Both the position numbers and the translations under genes were made by a program. The notes under the pieces were generated by a model that saw only the letters and a program-made list of their open reading frames with translations, was not told the DNA's origin and did no database searches. Shown one piece after another: positions 17,414 to 26,451 of a stretch of 64,000 nt of DNA (positions are counted from its first letter, which is position 1; each line of letters opens with the position of its first letter). Source of the DNA: Halobacillus faecis (GTDB taxonomy: Bacteria; Bacillota; Bacilli; Bacillales; Halobacillaceae); NCBI RefSeq assembly GCF_007991335.1, contig NZ_BJYD01000007.1:17482-81481 (forward strand). The letters are read 5' to 3'.

Positions 17414-19222
17414 TCATTTTTTCAAAAGCTGTTCCATTTCATTTAATTTTTCTTCAAAAACATCCAACGCTGATAAAATCGGATCTTTGGATGTCATATC
17501 GACTCCTGCCTGCTTTAGGACCTCAATCGGATAGTCACTGCTGCCAGCCTTCAAGAAGTTCTTGTACCGTTCAACAGCCGGCTCGCCTTCTTCAAGGATC
17601 TGCCCTGCCAATGCCTGCGCTGCTGCATAGCCTGTAGAGTACTGGTACACGTAATATCCCATGTAGAAATGCGGAATACGCGCCCACTCAAGACCAATTT
17701 TCTCATCAATAACAATGTTATCACCGAAGTATTTCTTATTAAGATCATAATAAATTTCTGTCAGTTTTTCGGCCGTCAGAGCTTCCCCGTTCTGGGCTTG
17801 CATGTGAATCTCATGTTCAAATTCCGCAAACATCGTCTGACGGAAAACCGTCCCACGGAAGCCTTCCAAGAAGTTATTCAACAAATAGAGCTTCTCTTTT
17901 TCACTGTTGGTTTTCTTAATCATATAGTCATTAAGAAGCGCTTCATTACAGGTAGACGCTACCTCGGCGACAAAAATAGAATAATTCCCATAACGATATG
18001 GCTGATTTTTATGAGTGTAATAGCTATGAAGGGAATGACCGAGTTCATGAGCTAAGGTAAATAAATTGTTCACATTATCCTGCCAGTTCATAAGAATATA
18101 CGGGTTCGTTCCATAATGTCCAGATGAATATGCACCGCTTCGTTTCCCTTTATTCTCTTCTACGTCAATCCAGCGATTTTCGAATCCTTCTTTGACGATA
18201 TTGACGTATTCTTCACCGAGTGGCTCCAAGCCTTTGGTAACCAGGTCCTGAGCTTCTTCGTATGAAACTTCCATCTCTGCATCTTTCACAAGTGGAGTGT
18301 ACAAGTCGTACATATGAACTTCATCAAGATCGAGGACTTCTTTTCGGAGCTCTGCATAGCGATGCAATAGAGGAAGTCTCTCATTTACGGCTTCCAACAA
18401 ATTATCATAAACCGACTCCGGAATATTATTGTTGTCCAATTTGGCTTGTCGCGCCCTGTCATACTTTCTTACAGACGCATTAAAATTATTTTTCTTCACA
18501 TGTCCCCCGAGCGTTGAAGCAAATGTATTCTTGAATGATCCAAACGTATCGTACATGGCATCAAACGCAGATTTCCTCACTTCACGATCATCTGACTTCA
18601 GAAAATTGATGTAGCGTCCGTGTGTTAGATCGACCTCTTCTCCTTTTTCATTCTTTATGGTTGGAAAAGTGAGATCCGCATTATTTAAGGCGCCGAAGGT
18701 TTGCGAAGGGTTGGCACCGATCTCAGAGAATCCAGCCAATAACTTCTCCTCTTTTTCACTTAATACATGAGCCCGTTGACGTGTGATTTCATCGAGTGTA
18801 TGTTCATACAGCTCCAAAGGCTCATAAGATTCAATAAAGCTTTTCACTTTCCCCTCAGGAAGAGCGAGAATCTCTGGAACGATAAAACTCATCGCCGACG
18901 CGATTTTTGTGTATAAGTTCTCGGCCTTTGCATTCATCTCCTGATAATGAGCATTTGTCGTATCCTGGTCATTTCTCATATGTGCATAAGTGTACAACAG
19001 ACCGATTTTATGTGAAATTTTATCTTGAAAGGAAAGAAGCTCATGCAACTGTTCCGCTGATTCCCCAAGTTTACCTTGGTACTTTTCTAATTCAGGAAGC
19101 AGCTCCTTCGCTTCTTCTAATTCTTTATACCATTCTTCATCTGTTGCAAACATGGCCTCAAGGTCCCATGTTTTCTCAACAGGTATTTCTTCTCTTTTGG
19201 GTAGCTCTTTCGCAGACGACAT
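17414..19222 (-). CDS. pepF: Oligoendopeptidase F
   Basis: 602-residue M3B zinc peptidase that degrades oligopeptides in the cytoplasm. The HExxH zinc motif is in AHELGHSLHSYY near residue 389, and the third ligand Glu is in FVAEVASTCNEALL about 25 residues later. Length and N-terminal helical domain match the family. The B. subtilis orthologue is YjbG. ATG follows AAGGAGGA. It lies downstream of coiA with a 65-base gap. Confidence 0.95.
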   Translation of the reverse strand: MSSAKELPKREEIPVEKTWDLEAMFATDEEWYKELEEAKELLPELEKYQGKLGESAEQLHELLSFQDKISHKIGLLYTYAHMRNDQDTTNAHYQEMNAKAENLYTKIASAMSFIVPEILALPEGKVKSFIESYEPLELYEHTLDEITRQRAHVLSEKEEKLLAGFSEIGANPSQTFGALNNADLTFPTIKNEKGEEVDLTHGRYINFLKSDDREVRKSAFDAMYDTFGSFKNTFASTLGGHVKKNNFNASVRKYDRARQAKLDNNNIPESVYDNLLEAVNERLPLLHRYAELRKEVLDLDEVHMYDLYTPLVKDAEMEVSYEEAQDLVTKGLEPLGEEYVNIVKEGFENRWIDVEENKGKRSGAYSSGHYGTNPYILMNWQDNVNNLFTLAHELGHSLHSYYTHKNQPYRYGNYSIFVAEVASTCNEALLNDYMIKKTNSEKEKLYLLNNFLEGFRGTVFRQTMFAEFEHEIHMQAQNGEALTAEKLTEIYYDLNKKYFGDNIVIDEKIGLEWARIPHFYMGYYVYQYSTGYAAAQALAGQILEEGEPAVERYKNFLKAGSSDYPIEVLKQAGVDMTSKDPILSALDVFEEKLNEMEQLLKK

Positions 19223-19287
19223 CCAACATCCTCCTTCAAATTAATTCGTCACCCTAAAAATTTCTCGATTGAGGTGCAAATCCCTTC

Positions 19288-20439
19288 CTAAATCTTAATT
19301 CTTTGTAAATTTTTCAATTGTTCCAACGTCCTACGGTCATCTTCCAGTGCATCCTCGACCCGTTTATGGAAGGAGACCTGTTTGATCTTGATATAAATAT
19401 TCTTCCCTGTTTTTTCTATGATATTTAATCGAGTAAGTAAGTCCAAATATTGTTGGCTTAAATGAGGGGCATAACCGTTTGGGGTTGAACCGATACTCAG
19501 GATGGGGAATTCCACGGAAGATTCTATAGGAAGGTGAAAGAAATGATCGAGAAAAAGACGGGTCTGCCACACATATGGCCTCATGACGGTTTGAACTTGG
19601 CCGGGGACAGGCAGATAACAAATGCTGGGGATTAACGAGAAATGATAGCCCCTTAGGTAAAGATACTGACGATACTGGCGTTCTTCAGAGCTTACTTGAC
19701 TTTGATAAACCGTACGATTCTTATACCACAACCTCTCCACTTCTCTTAAGAAAGGTTCATCACCGTAATCATATGATCCCGGGGTAAATAACTGAGGAAA
19801 ACGAAGGTTAGTTATAGCTGAGGAGAAAGTTTTTGCAAAGACCCGGCGGCCACCTGCTGATTTCACATTGGAAAGCACACAAATCTGACCTTTTGAAGCA
19901 TGAAAAAAATATAAGTAATAATCATCATTTAAGTAATAAAAGAAAGAACGGGTAAAATCACTGAGAGAAAGATGATAGGAGTTAGAGGAATGAAGATGTT
20001 TTGTACCAAGAATCCAAAGAGGGAAAATCCCTGCATCCCGGTAGGAGAGAGTACGTTTATTGATTTCTTGATTTGTGACAGAAGCACACTGATACTCAAT
20101 CGCTATTTTCTTTCCATTTACGAGTAAGTATATGTCAGGTCTTTGCCTAATCTCTGGCAAGTATTGTTCCAGGTGCACTTCATAACCTTGATTTTTCAAC
20201 CATGTAAACAACCTCCATTTTCCACGATCATGTTCGACAGTTTCCCCTCCCTTTATAACAGCACAATTACTCTTGGGAAAATGGGAGAAATGAGGAATCG
20301 TACGTCTCCCCGATCGAATTTGCAACAACTCATGACAAACTGGACAAACATAAGGAGTCTTCCTGACTAATTCTATTTCCGCTTGAGTCAGCTGATACAA
20401 TGATTGTAATTCTCCATTTGTATTTAAAGCATACAACAC
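19288..20439 (-). CDS. coiA: Competence protein CoiA
   Basis: 383-residue CoiA family protein. It has a zinc-finger-like YVCPVCHELLQIRSG near residue 31 and a nuclease-like core (IAIEYQCASVTNQEI, residues about 112-126), as in very-short-patch-repair-type nucleases. CoiA is needed after DNA uptake and helps recombination in competent cells. Start is GTG after AGGAGGTG. It sits between mecA and pepF, as in B. subtilis. Confidence 0.9.
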   Translation of the reverse strand: MLYALNTNGELQSLYQLTQAEIELVRKTPYVCPVCHELLQIRSGRRTIPHFSHFPKSNCAVIKGGETVEHDRGKWRLFTWLKNQGYEVHLEQYLPEIRQRPDIYLLVNGKKIAIEYQCASVTNQEINKRTLSYRDAGIFPLWILGTKHLHSSNSYHLSLSDFTRSFFYYLNDDYYLYFFHASKGQICVLSNVKSAGGRRVFAKTFSSAITNLRFPQLFTPGSYDYGDEPFLREVERLWYKNRTVYQSQVSSEERQYRQYLYLRGYHFSLIPSICYLPVPGQVQTVMRPYVWQTRLFLDHFFHLPIESSVEFPILSIGSTPNGYAPHLSQQYLDLLTRLNIIEKTGKNIYIKIKQVSFHKRVEDALEDDRRTLEQLKNLQRIKI

Positions 20440-20558
20440 CGCTTAATCACCTCCTATCCCTTTTATTCGACAAAAGCCACCAATAATCCTGCTAACGCCC
20501 CCTACGACTAAGTAAATTAAGGCATGCAAATTGAATTTCAATGGTTGTTTTTAAAGAC

Positions 20559-20587
20559 AAAAAAATAAGCACACGTAGTTGTGTGCT
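20559..20587 (-). terminator. Terminator of mecA
   Basis: On the minus strand AGCACAC, a six-base loop and GTGTGCT are followed by a long T-run. Confidence 0.85.
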
Positions 20588-20594
20588 CGTCGAA

Positions 20595-21293
20595 TTAATC
20601 GACAGGAAAATATTCTTTTACTGAATCCAATGCCTGCTCGTTGAATATCGTTTTTCCATACTCCTCCAACCTGTGAATCGTAAGGGATGACTCATGGCCA
20701 TATTCCATAAGCTGACTCAGTACATTTTCTTGGTCATCATCACTCATATTTTCATCATTGAATTGAATATATAAATAGTAACGATCTTCAAAATGGAATA
20801 AGCGCTGCTCCATGGATTCAACAGGTAACACGTAGTGGCTCAGTTGAATCACATCTTCAAAATCATTGAACTTGAGTGTGAATGTCAGAGGTTCATCTGA
20901 CTCCTCCTGATCCTCTTCGTACTCATTCCTTTGATCATAGTCTTCGGAAGAATGGAATTTATCGTCAAGCAGTGATTCCAGTTTTTCATCCACTGGAACA
21001 TCAATTGCCTTACCGTCCTCATTCGGAAGTTCGAGCTTTTGGCCATCCTGGGATACTTGGGCCTTAGTCACAATCACTTCTAGTCCTTTGTCCATTGCCT
21101 GAACCTGGATCCACAATGGCCCGTCAGCCTGGAAGTTTTCCTGATCGTTCACTTCATCCATCATTTCCCAAAAGAGCTGTTCACTGCGTTCTCGGTTGTA
21201 CCAGATTTCTTCTCTGTCAAAACCTCTTTGTTCTACATCCTGATATGTTACGTAAAATTTAACGGTATTTTCATTAATGCGTTCGATTTCCAT
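20595..21293 (-). CDS. mecA: Adaptor protein MecA
   Basis: 232-residue ClpC adaptor. An N-terminal substrate-binding domain (MEIERINENTVKFYVTY, residues 1-80), an acidic linker (about 105-145, many Glu and Asp) and a C-terminal ClpC-binding domain match MecA. It targets ComK and other clients to ClpCP. The ATG at 21293 follows AGGGAG; the longest frame starts at 21338. Confidence 0.94.
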   Translation of the reverse strand: MEIERINENTVKFYVTYQDVEQRGFDREEIWYNRERSEQLFWEMMDEVNDQENFQADGPLWIQVQAMDKGLEVIVTKAQVSQDGQKLELPNEDGKAIDVPVDEKLESLLDDKFHSSEDYDQRNEYEEDQEESDEPLTFTLKFNDFEDVIQLSHYVLPVESMEQRLFHFEDRYYLYIQFNDENMSDDDQENVLSQLMEYGHESSLTIHRLEEYGKTIFNEQALDSVKEYFPVD

Positions 21294-21588
21294 ACGTTTC
21301 TCTCCCTTCTTGTCATGTTTTAAGGGGGAAGGGAACACTCACCCTTGCGTCGCTTATAAAACCTTACCCGTTAGGCCAAAGCTTCAACCGTCATGATGTG
21401 TAGAGATAAGGGTTGATGTACTTCTATTGTATGACAGCAAAGGCTGTTTGGAAAACAAAATGCTCGATTTCAGCATATAACCATTTGTGTCATGAATAAA
21501 CATGGAAATAGGCCCTCATTCGGTTGATTGACTTTATATTTTAGCTTATTCCCTTAGGTTTGTCACTACATAGCAGGAGGATTTTTCA

Positions 21589-22254
21589 ATGAACTGGGAC
21601 TTGCTTGAACCACTACTTATCATTATCAGTATTGACATCATTCTTGGCGGTGATAATGCCGTAGTCATAGCACTGGCTAGCCGCAATTTACCCCCTGAGC
21701 AAAGAAACAAAGCAATTCTTCTTGGGACAGGCTTAGCCATCGCTGCCAGAGTCCTTTTGACTATGGTTGCTCTTTATCTTCTCCAAATCCCTTACCTTCA
21801 ATTAATCGGTGGATTGCTTCTCTTTTATATTGCCATGAAACTGCTAACTGATACAGAAGAGAACGATCACATCAAAGCAGGTGACAGCCTGGCTGCTGCT
21901 GTAAAAACCATTGTCTTTGCAGATATCGTGATGGGTTTCGATAATGTCCTGGCTATAGCGGGAGCTTCTCACAACAACATCATGCTAGTCATCATTGGCC
22001 TACTCGTGTCTGTTCCTATCATTGTTTGGGGAAGTCGAATCATTCTCGTGCTCATGGACAAGTTTCCACTCCTCATTTATTTCGGCGCTGGAATACTGAG
22101 CTACACAGCTGCCGAAATGATCATGGAAGACCGCTATATTCTCCAGTATATGGAGGCTTACCCACTCATCCATCAGTGGTTTGCAGTGGCTATGGTTATT
22201 ACAGTCGTTACTCTAGGTTATTTTTCAAACAAACGAAAAGGCACGGCAGTCTAA
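21589..22254 (+). CDS. yjbE: TerC family membrane protein (YjbE)
   Basis: 221-residue TerC protein with about seven transmembrane helices. Two internal repeats each carry acidic motifs typical of the family: IDIILGGDNAVVIALA near residue 15 and ADIVMGFDNVLAIAGA near residue 113. TerC proteins of Bacilli have been linked to manganese export and metal loading of secreted proteins. The 295-base upstream gap holds no yybP-ykoY riboswitch that I could see. Confidence 0.9.
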   Translation: MNWDLLEPLLIIISIDIILGGDNAVVIALASRNLPPEQRNKAILLGTGLAIAARVLLTMVALYLLQIPYLQLIGGLLLFYIAMKLLTDTEENDHIKAGDSLAAAVKTIVFADIVMGFDNVLAIAGASHNNIMLVIIGLLVSVPIIVWGSRIILVLMDKFPLLIYFGAGILSYTAAEMIMEDRYILQYMEAYPLIHQWFAVAMVITVVTLGYFSNKRKGTAV

Positions 22255-22296
22255 CAAAAAAAACACCCATTTTCTAAGGAAAGACAAGGGAAATAA

Positions 22297-22335
22297 AAAA
22301 AGCTGTGAGGGTAAAAATCACCTTCACAGCTTTTT
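22297..22335. terminator. Bidirectional terminator between terC and spx
   Basis: AAAAAGCTGTGA and TTCACAGCTTTTT form a long stem with A and T flanks. Confidence 0.88.
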
Positions 22336-22341
22336 CATTTA

Positions 22342-22737
22342 TTAATTGACTAAGCGTTGTGCTTCTTTCAATTGGAATGTGCGTACACTTCGAGGTAAGA
22401 AACGTCGAATTTCATCTTCGTTATAACCTACCTGTAGTCGTTTGTCATCCAAAATGATTGGGCGACGTAACAAACCGGGGTTCTCCTGAATCAAGTCAAA
22501 GAGATCTTGCATTGGCAGCTGATCGAAATCCACCTTCAATTTTTGGAATACTTTTGAGCGTGTAGAGATGATTTCTTCCGTCCCATCCTCCGTCATACGA
22601 AGAATTTCCTTGATCTCATCCAACGTTAGCGGCTCAGAAAAGATGTTTCGTTCCGTGTAAGGAATATCGTGCTCTTCCAGCCATGCTTTAGCTTTTCGAC
22701 ATGATGTACAACTTGGTGAGGTATAAAGTGTAACCAT
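22342..22737 (-). CDS. spx: Transcriptional regulator Spx
   Basis: 131-residue ArsC-family regulator that binds the RNA polymerase alpha C-terminal domain under disulphide stress. The redox switch CTSC is at residues 10-13 and the conserved [14 protein letters not shown] near residue 92. Its C-terminus (AQRLVN) resembles the region recognised by YjbH and ClpXP. It is downstream of yjbC with a 285-base gap, so it likely has its own promoters. ATG follows GAGGAG. Confidence 0.96.
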   Translation of the reverse strand: MVTLYTSPSCTSCRKAKAWLEEHDIPYTERNIFSEPLTLDEIKEILRMTEDGTEEIISTRSKVFQKLKVDFDQLPMQDLFDLIQENPGLLRRPIILDDKRLQVGYNEDEIRRFLPRSVRTFQLKEAQRLVN

Positions 22738-22985
22738 ACAGAAACTTCACTCCTCAATATTTTATGGTAGAACTTTAATTGCTTGTTTTATTTGTAATCA
22801 ATATAATCTAACCATGATTCTACTATAACACACCTGTCAAGTTTTATCTATAAAAACACGAACATATGTTACAGAAAGCAATTATAAATCGTTTCCATGT
22901 ACTTATACCACGTAATATGTAGGGTTAAACATCTTTTTTATAGAAAAGATAAAACTGTTCTATTTTCAACTAACAGCCTTCCATT

Positions 22986-23015
22986 GAAAATACCCACCTT
23001 AACTAACGGTGGGTA
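22986..23015 (-). terminator. Terminator after yjbC
   Basis: TACCCACC and GGTGGGTA form the stem; the minus-strand side ends in four T. It separates yjbC from spx. The 285 bases between the two genes otherwise show only AT-rich promoter-like sequence. Confidence 0.75.
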
Positions 23016-23022
23016 TAGGGGA

Positions 23023-23613
23023 TCAGTTTTTTGTTTTATCCAGTTCTTTTAAGATATTTTTCATATCACGATCTTCATCATGAGTCAGAACTTCATCAAC
23101 TGGCTGATAAGATTTCCCATAAAATTCTTTATCCTTATAGGTATGAATTTCAGTGTACATCTCTTTCATTTGCTCATAAATCTGTTCTTCCGATGCATCT
23201 TCTGGAGACCAGTAAAGGATTTCCATCTGATTGAGTTCATCTGTTACAACCGAACGCCTAGTATACCCGATGGATTTCGCATGTTTAAATCCTTCACGCT
23301 GATAGAAGCGGAGCCTTGCTTCGGTATCCGAGTCCTCATAATCGACAGGTTCAACTTCAAGGATGATCGGTTTCCCTTTTGCCTTCATTTTTTCAATGAG
23401 TTTATGACCAAGTCCTTGACCACGTGAAGCAGTGGAAACGTATACATAGTCGATGAAAAGAAAAGATTCAAACTCCGCGTACATAAGCACGTGGTTTTCT
23501 CCTTCATCTTTGTAGTACACATCACTTTTCTCTTTCAATAATGCTTCCATGTGTTCTTTCGATTTCATTTCCTCTACTGGGAAATACTCGTTCAACTTCT
23601 CATACCAATTCAT
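23023..23613 (-). CDS. yjbC: GNAT family acetyltransferase YjbC
   Basis: 196-residue GNAT protein. The acetyl-CoA-binding loop is visible as SRGQGLGHKLIEKM near residue 82, followed by a C-terminal helical extension of about 80 residues. In B. subtilis yjbC is cotranscribed with spx and responds to stress; its substrate is unknown. Here a terminator lies between the two genes. Confidence 0.88.
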   Translation of the reverse strand: MNWYEKLNEYFPVEEMKSKEHMEALLKEKSDVYYKDEGENHVLMYAEFESFLFIDYVYVSTASRGQGLGHKLIEKMKAKGKPIILEVEPVDYEDSDTEARLRFYQREGFKHAKSIGYTRRSVVTDELNQMEILYWSPEDASEEQIYEQMKEMYTEIHTYKDKEFYGKSYQPVDEVLTHDEDRDMKNILKELDKTKN

Positions 23614-23832
23614 TGATCTACTCCCTTATCCTTAGTCATCTTCTATTATACCGAATAATCATTCAGTTGTTAAATGCTATTCTATACACTTTCTTTTGCA
23701 TTTGTAGTGTCAACTGTGTATAGAATGTGAAGGATCCCTTTATGCTATGCTCTATATATCCATTTCCTAAAATGAACACGAAAAAACATCTTTCCGTCTC
23801 TCACCTTCATTATTCCGGTTAAGCTCCCAATT

Positions 23833-24020
23833 GTGGAAGACTCAGTTTCGAGATAACCGGGGGCGTTTGCCATATTGAGCTTTAAGGGTGGTTAGGAAGC
23901 TGCTCGCTTTCCTTCGGGGGGGTGACGGAGAGCCTCTACTCGAGCTAAAGCTCTGCGGGGTCTCTCCAAGTCAGAGTAGGCTCACCGCCCGTCCCATGGA
24001 AAGCGAGCGGTTTCCCGGAG
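23833..24020. repeat. Dispersed intergenic repeat, copy with long hairpin
   Basis: The 511-base yjbC-DUF4015 gap holds a structured element. Arms GCTCGCTTTCC (23902-23912) and GGAAAGCGAGC (23998-24008) pair perfectly, and inner parts (AGAGCCTCTACT with AGTAGGCTC) pair further. The left end GTGGAAGACTCAGTTTCGAG recurs inverted at 8331-8350. The segment GGCTCACCGCCCGTCCCATG recurs with one change near 58445. No coding capacity is credible. It resembles repeats I recall from other Bacillaceae. Confidence 0.7.
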
Positions 24021-24085
24021 CCCATAAACGCACACAAACATCTCAAAATCCAGTCCTCCACACTCCTGCAATTATTTTGAATATA

Positions 24086-24124
24086 GGAAAAGGTGCGGAA
24101 TCTTTTTGATTCCACACCTTTTTG
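24086..24124. terminator. Terminator of the DUF4015 gene
   Basis: AAAGGTGCGGAATC and GATTCCACACCTTTTT form the stem with one mismatch; runs flank both sides. Confidence 0.85.
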
Positions 24125-25345
24125 CTAATCTAAGGGTGTATAGTCTACGTTTTTGGTATAGTTATTTCCAGCATTCCATAGAAGGAATTCATTAATTCCG
24201 TTTTCGTTTAAAGCACGAATTTGAGCTTCAACTTCTGCTTTTCCATATTGTTTCGTAGGTCCGGAGTAAAGCCAAGGGGCTTCAAAATCCTGAAGCCATG
24301 GACGGGAGGTCGGCGCATTCTCTAACGCTCCCAATACCTCGTTTTCTACTTTAGCGTATTCACTAATAAGACGGTAAGGTTCTGTATCCGGTTTAGAAAT
24401 CCCAAAATACGGTCCCCAGTGACTTGGATAAATCATAGAAGAGATGACATCAACATTGGATGAAATCTTAGAGAAGTTCTGTCCGATATTCGGTGCTTCT
24501 GTAATGGTCGCAGCGTAACCAAAGATATCGACAGATACATCCACTCCATAGTACTCCAACTCTTTACTGGCATATTCTACGAAGTCCGTAACAGCCTGCA
24601 CCCGTTTTTGCACATTGTCCATATCCATGTCTCCGTATTTCCCTTGGCCGTATTCAAGGACATCGTCACGGCTTCCGAAACCTTCTGGGAAGCGAACATA
24701 ATCGTACTGAATTTCTTCAAAGCCCATTTCTGCTGCAATTTTCGCAAGCTCTACGTTATATTCCCAAACTTCCTCCATAAATGGATTGACGAATGATTCC
24801 CCTTTTCCATTTTTCCAAACTTCTCCGTTTTGTGTGAAAGATAAGTCTGGTCGTTTCTTCGCTAGCAAGCTGTCTTTAAATACGACAACGCGAGCAATCG
24901 GATAAATTCCTTTTTCTTCAAGCTCTTCAAGCATCGCACGAGGGTCGTCAATAAATCCCTCCGCCACGTCCTCATAAGGAGAACCTTCTTCGGGTTCAAA
25001 CGTGATATTCCCGTTATCCTCCTTTATATCAATGACCATGGCGTTTAGTTCAGTGTCCTCAACGAGTTTGGTTAGCTCTGCCATCTTCGCTCCACCGGCA
25101 GAAGGTCCTGTTACAAAAATACCTCTGACGGCATCTGGGTATTCAAAAGACAGCCCAGAGTTGTATGTAAATCTTGCCGCCGGACTAGGAACGGCCAATT
25201 CTTTCAAACCCAATTGTTTCTTTGTAAGCATAGCGACCTCTTTCGTTCCTTCTCCATCTTCCGCCTTCACGTTATGTAATGATCCCATCATTCCAAAAAG
25301 GAGAATCCCCGTGAATATTGTCATCCAAAGTTGTCTTTTCCCCAT
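24125..25345 (-). CDS. Secreted DUF4015 putative glycoside hydrolase
   Basis: 406-residue exported protein. A signal peptide (residues 1-28, basic start and hydrophobic core, ending near VKA) precedes a TIM-barrel-like DUF4015 domain with VRGIFVTGPSAGG, MVIDIKEDNGNITFE, IQYDYVRFPEGF and DVISSMIYPSHWGP. Acidic residues in DYVRFPEG and VDIFGYA may be catalytic. The family is classed with putative glycoside hydrolases; the substrate is unproven. The ATG at 25345 is better spaced from AGGAGA than the ATG at 25351. Confidence 0.82.
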   Translation of the reverse strand: MGKRQLWMTIFTGILLFGMMGSLHNVKAEDGEGTKEVAMLTKKQLGLKELAVPSPAARFTYNSGLSFEYPDAVRGIFVTGPSAGGAKMAELTKLVEDTELNAMVIDIKEDNGNITFEPEEGSPYEDVAEGFIDDPRAMLEELEEKGIYPIARVVVFKDSLLAKKRPDLSFTQNGEVWKNGKGESFVNPFMEEVWEYNVELAKIAAEMGFEEIQYDYVRFPEGFGSRDDVLEYGQGKYGDMDMDNVQKRVQAVTDFVEYASKELEYYGVDVSVDIFGYAATITEAPNIGQNFSKISSNVDVISSMIYPSHWGPYFGISKPDTEPYRLISEYAKVENEVLGALENAPTSRPWLQDFEAPWLYSGPTKQYGKAEVEAQIRALNENGINEFLLWNAGNNYTKNVDYTPLD

Positions 25346-25472
25346 GTGCATCCTTCTCCTATCCTAAATTCTTCTAATCTCATTATAAAAGAGGAAGTCA
25401 ATTTATAACAGAGCTGCCTGACAATTTTTCATAATTTTTCCCTACAACACGACCATTTTCCTAAACAAAAAG

Positions 25473-25506
25473 AAAAAAGGCTCTGTCATCTCGACAGAGC
25501 CTTTTT
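25473..25506 (-). terminator. Terminator of the opp operon
   Basis: AAAGGCTCTGTC and GACAGAGCCTTT form a strong stem, followed by T-run on the minus strand. Confidence 0.92.
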
Positions 25507-25512
25507 AATAGA

Positions 25513-26451
25513 TTATTCTCCTGTACCGTGCTCGCGTTGGTACTGTTCGAATTCTTTTGTGGTACAAAGTACAAAGTGACCAGGGCGCACTTCCCGGAAC
25601 TCTGGCTCTTCACTCGTATCATGTTTCGTAGGATCATATGTGAAACGCTCACGAGAACGTTCGTAGTCCGGATCAGGTAATGGAATGGCAGATAGTAGAG
25701 ACTGTGTATAAGGATGAATCGGGTGCTTGTACAATTCATCTGCATCAGCAAGCTCAACCATTTTACCAAAGTACATAACGCCGATTCGATCACTGATATA
25801 TTTGACCATCGACAAATCGTGGGCGATGAACAAATAAGTTAAACCTTTTTCTTCTTGAAGCTTTTTCAAAAGGTTAACCACTTGTGCTTGAATGGAAACA
25901 TCAAGAGCAGAAATTGGCTCGTCGGCGATAATAAAGCTTGGGTCTACAGCAAGGGCACGTGCGATCCCGATACGTTGACGCTGACCGCCACTGAATTCGT
26001 GCGGGTAACGGTTGGCGTGCTCTTTATTCAATCCGACTGTCTCCAACAGCTCGTGGACTTTCGCTTTACGCGCTTTTGAATCTTTCGCTAGCCCATGGAT
26101 GTCCATGCCTTCTGCGATAATATCTTCAACCTTCATACGAGGGTTTAACGATGCATAAGGATCCTGGAAAATCATTTGCATTTCACGGTTAAACTTTTTC
26201 AAGTCTTCACGAGACTTCTTTCCGTGTACGTTTTCCCCGTCAAAAATGACTTCTCCATCTGTTGCATCGTACAAACGGATGATGGTTCTTCCAGTTGTGG
26301 ACTTCCCACAACCAGACTCCCCAACAAGACCGAATGTTTCACCTTTGTAGATGTTGAAATTCAAACCGTCCACGGCTTTTACTACACTCTGGCGGCCTGT
26401 TTTAAAATGTTGTTTTAGATTTTTAATTTCGACTAGTTTTTCTTGACTCAT
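25513..26451 (-). CDS. oppF: Oligopeptide ABC transporter ATPase OppF
   Basis: 312-residue ABC ATPase. Walker A GESGCGKST is near residue 44, the signature FSGGQRQRIGIARAL near 156, Walker B FIIADEPIS near 178 and the H-loop Asp-rich IAHDL near 211. A C-terminal OppF-type extension follows. It energises peptide import with OppD and overlaps the oppD stop by four bases. Confidence 0.95.
   Translation of the reverse strand: MSQEKLVEIKNLKQHFKTGRQSVVKAVDGLNFNIYKGETFGLVGESGCGKSTTGRTIIRLYDATDGEVIFDGENVHGKKSREDLKKFNREMQMIFQDPYASLNPRMKVEDIIAEGMDIHGLAKDSKARKAKVHELLETVGLNKEHANRYPHEFSGGQRQRIGIARALAVDPSFIIADEPISALDVSIQAQVVNLLKKLQEEKGLTYLFIAHDLSMVKYISDRIGVMYFGKMVELADADELYKHPIHPYTQSLLSAIPLPDPDYERSRERFTYDPTKHDTSEEPEFREVRPGHFVLCTTKEFEQYQREHGTGE

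Noticed and set aside
21294..21588. A yybP-ykoY manganese riboswitch before the TerC gene
   Set aside because: TerC genes often have one, so I looked for its conserved core; I could not find the conserved blocks on either strand.
23888..24109. A 73-residue open frame
   Set aside because: It lies wholly in the structured repeat; the hairpin explains the base composition.
25461..25793. A 110-residue minus-strand open frame overlapping oppF
   Set aside because: It is in another frame of the conserved oppF C-terminus and its terminator.
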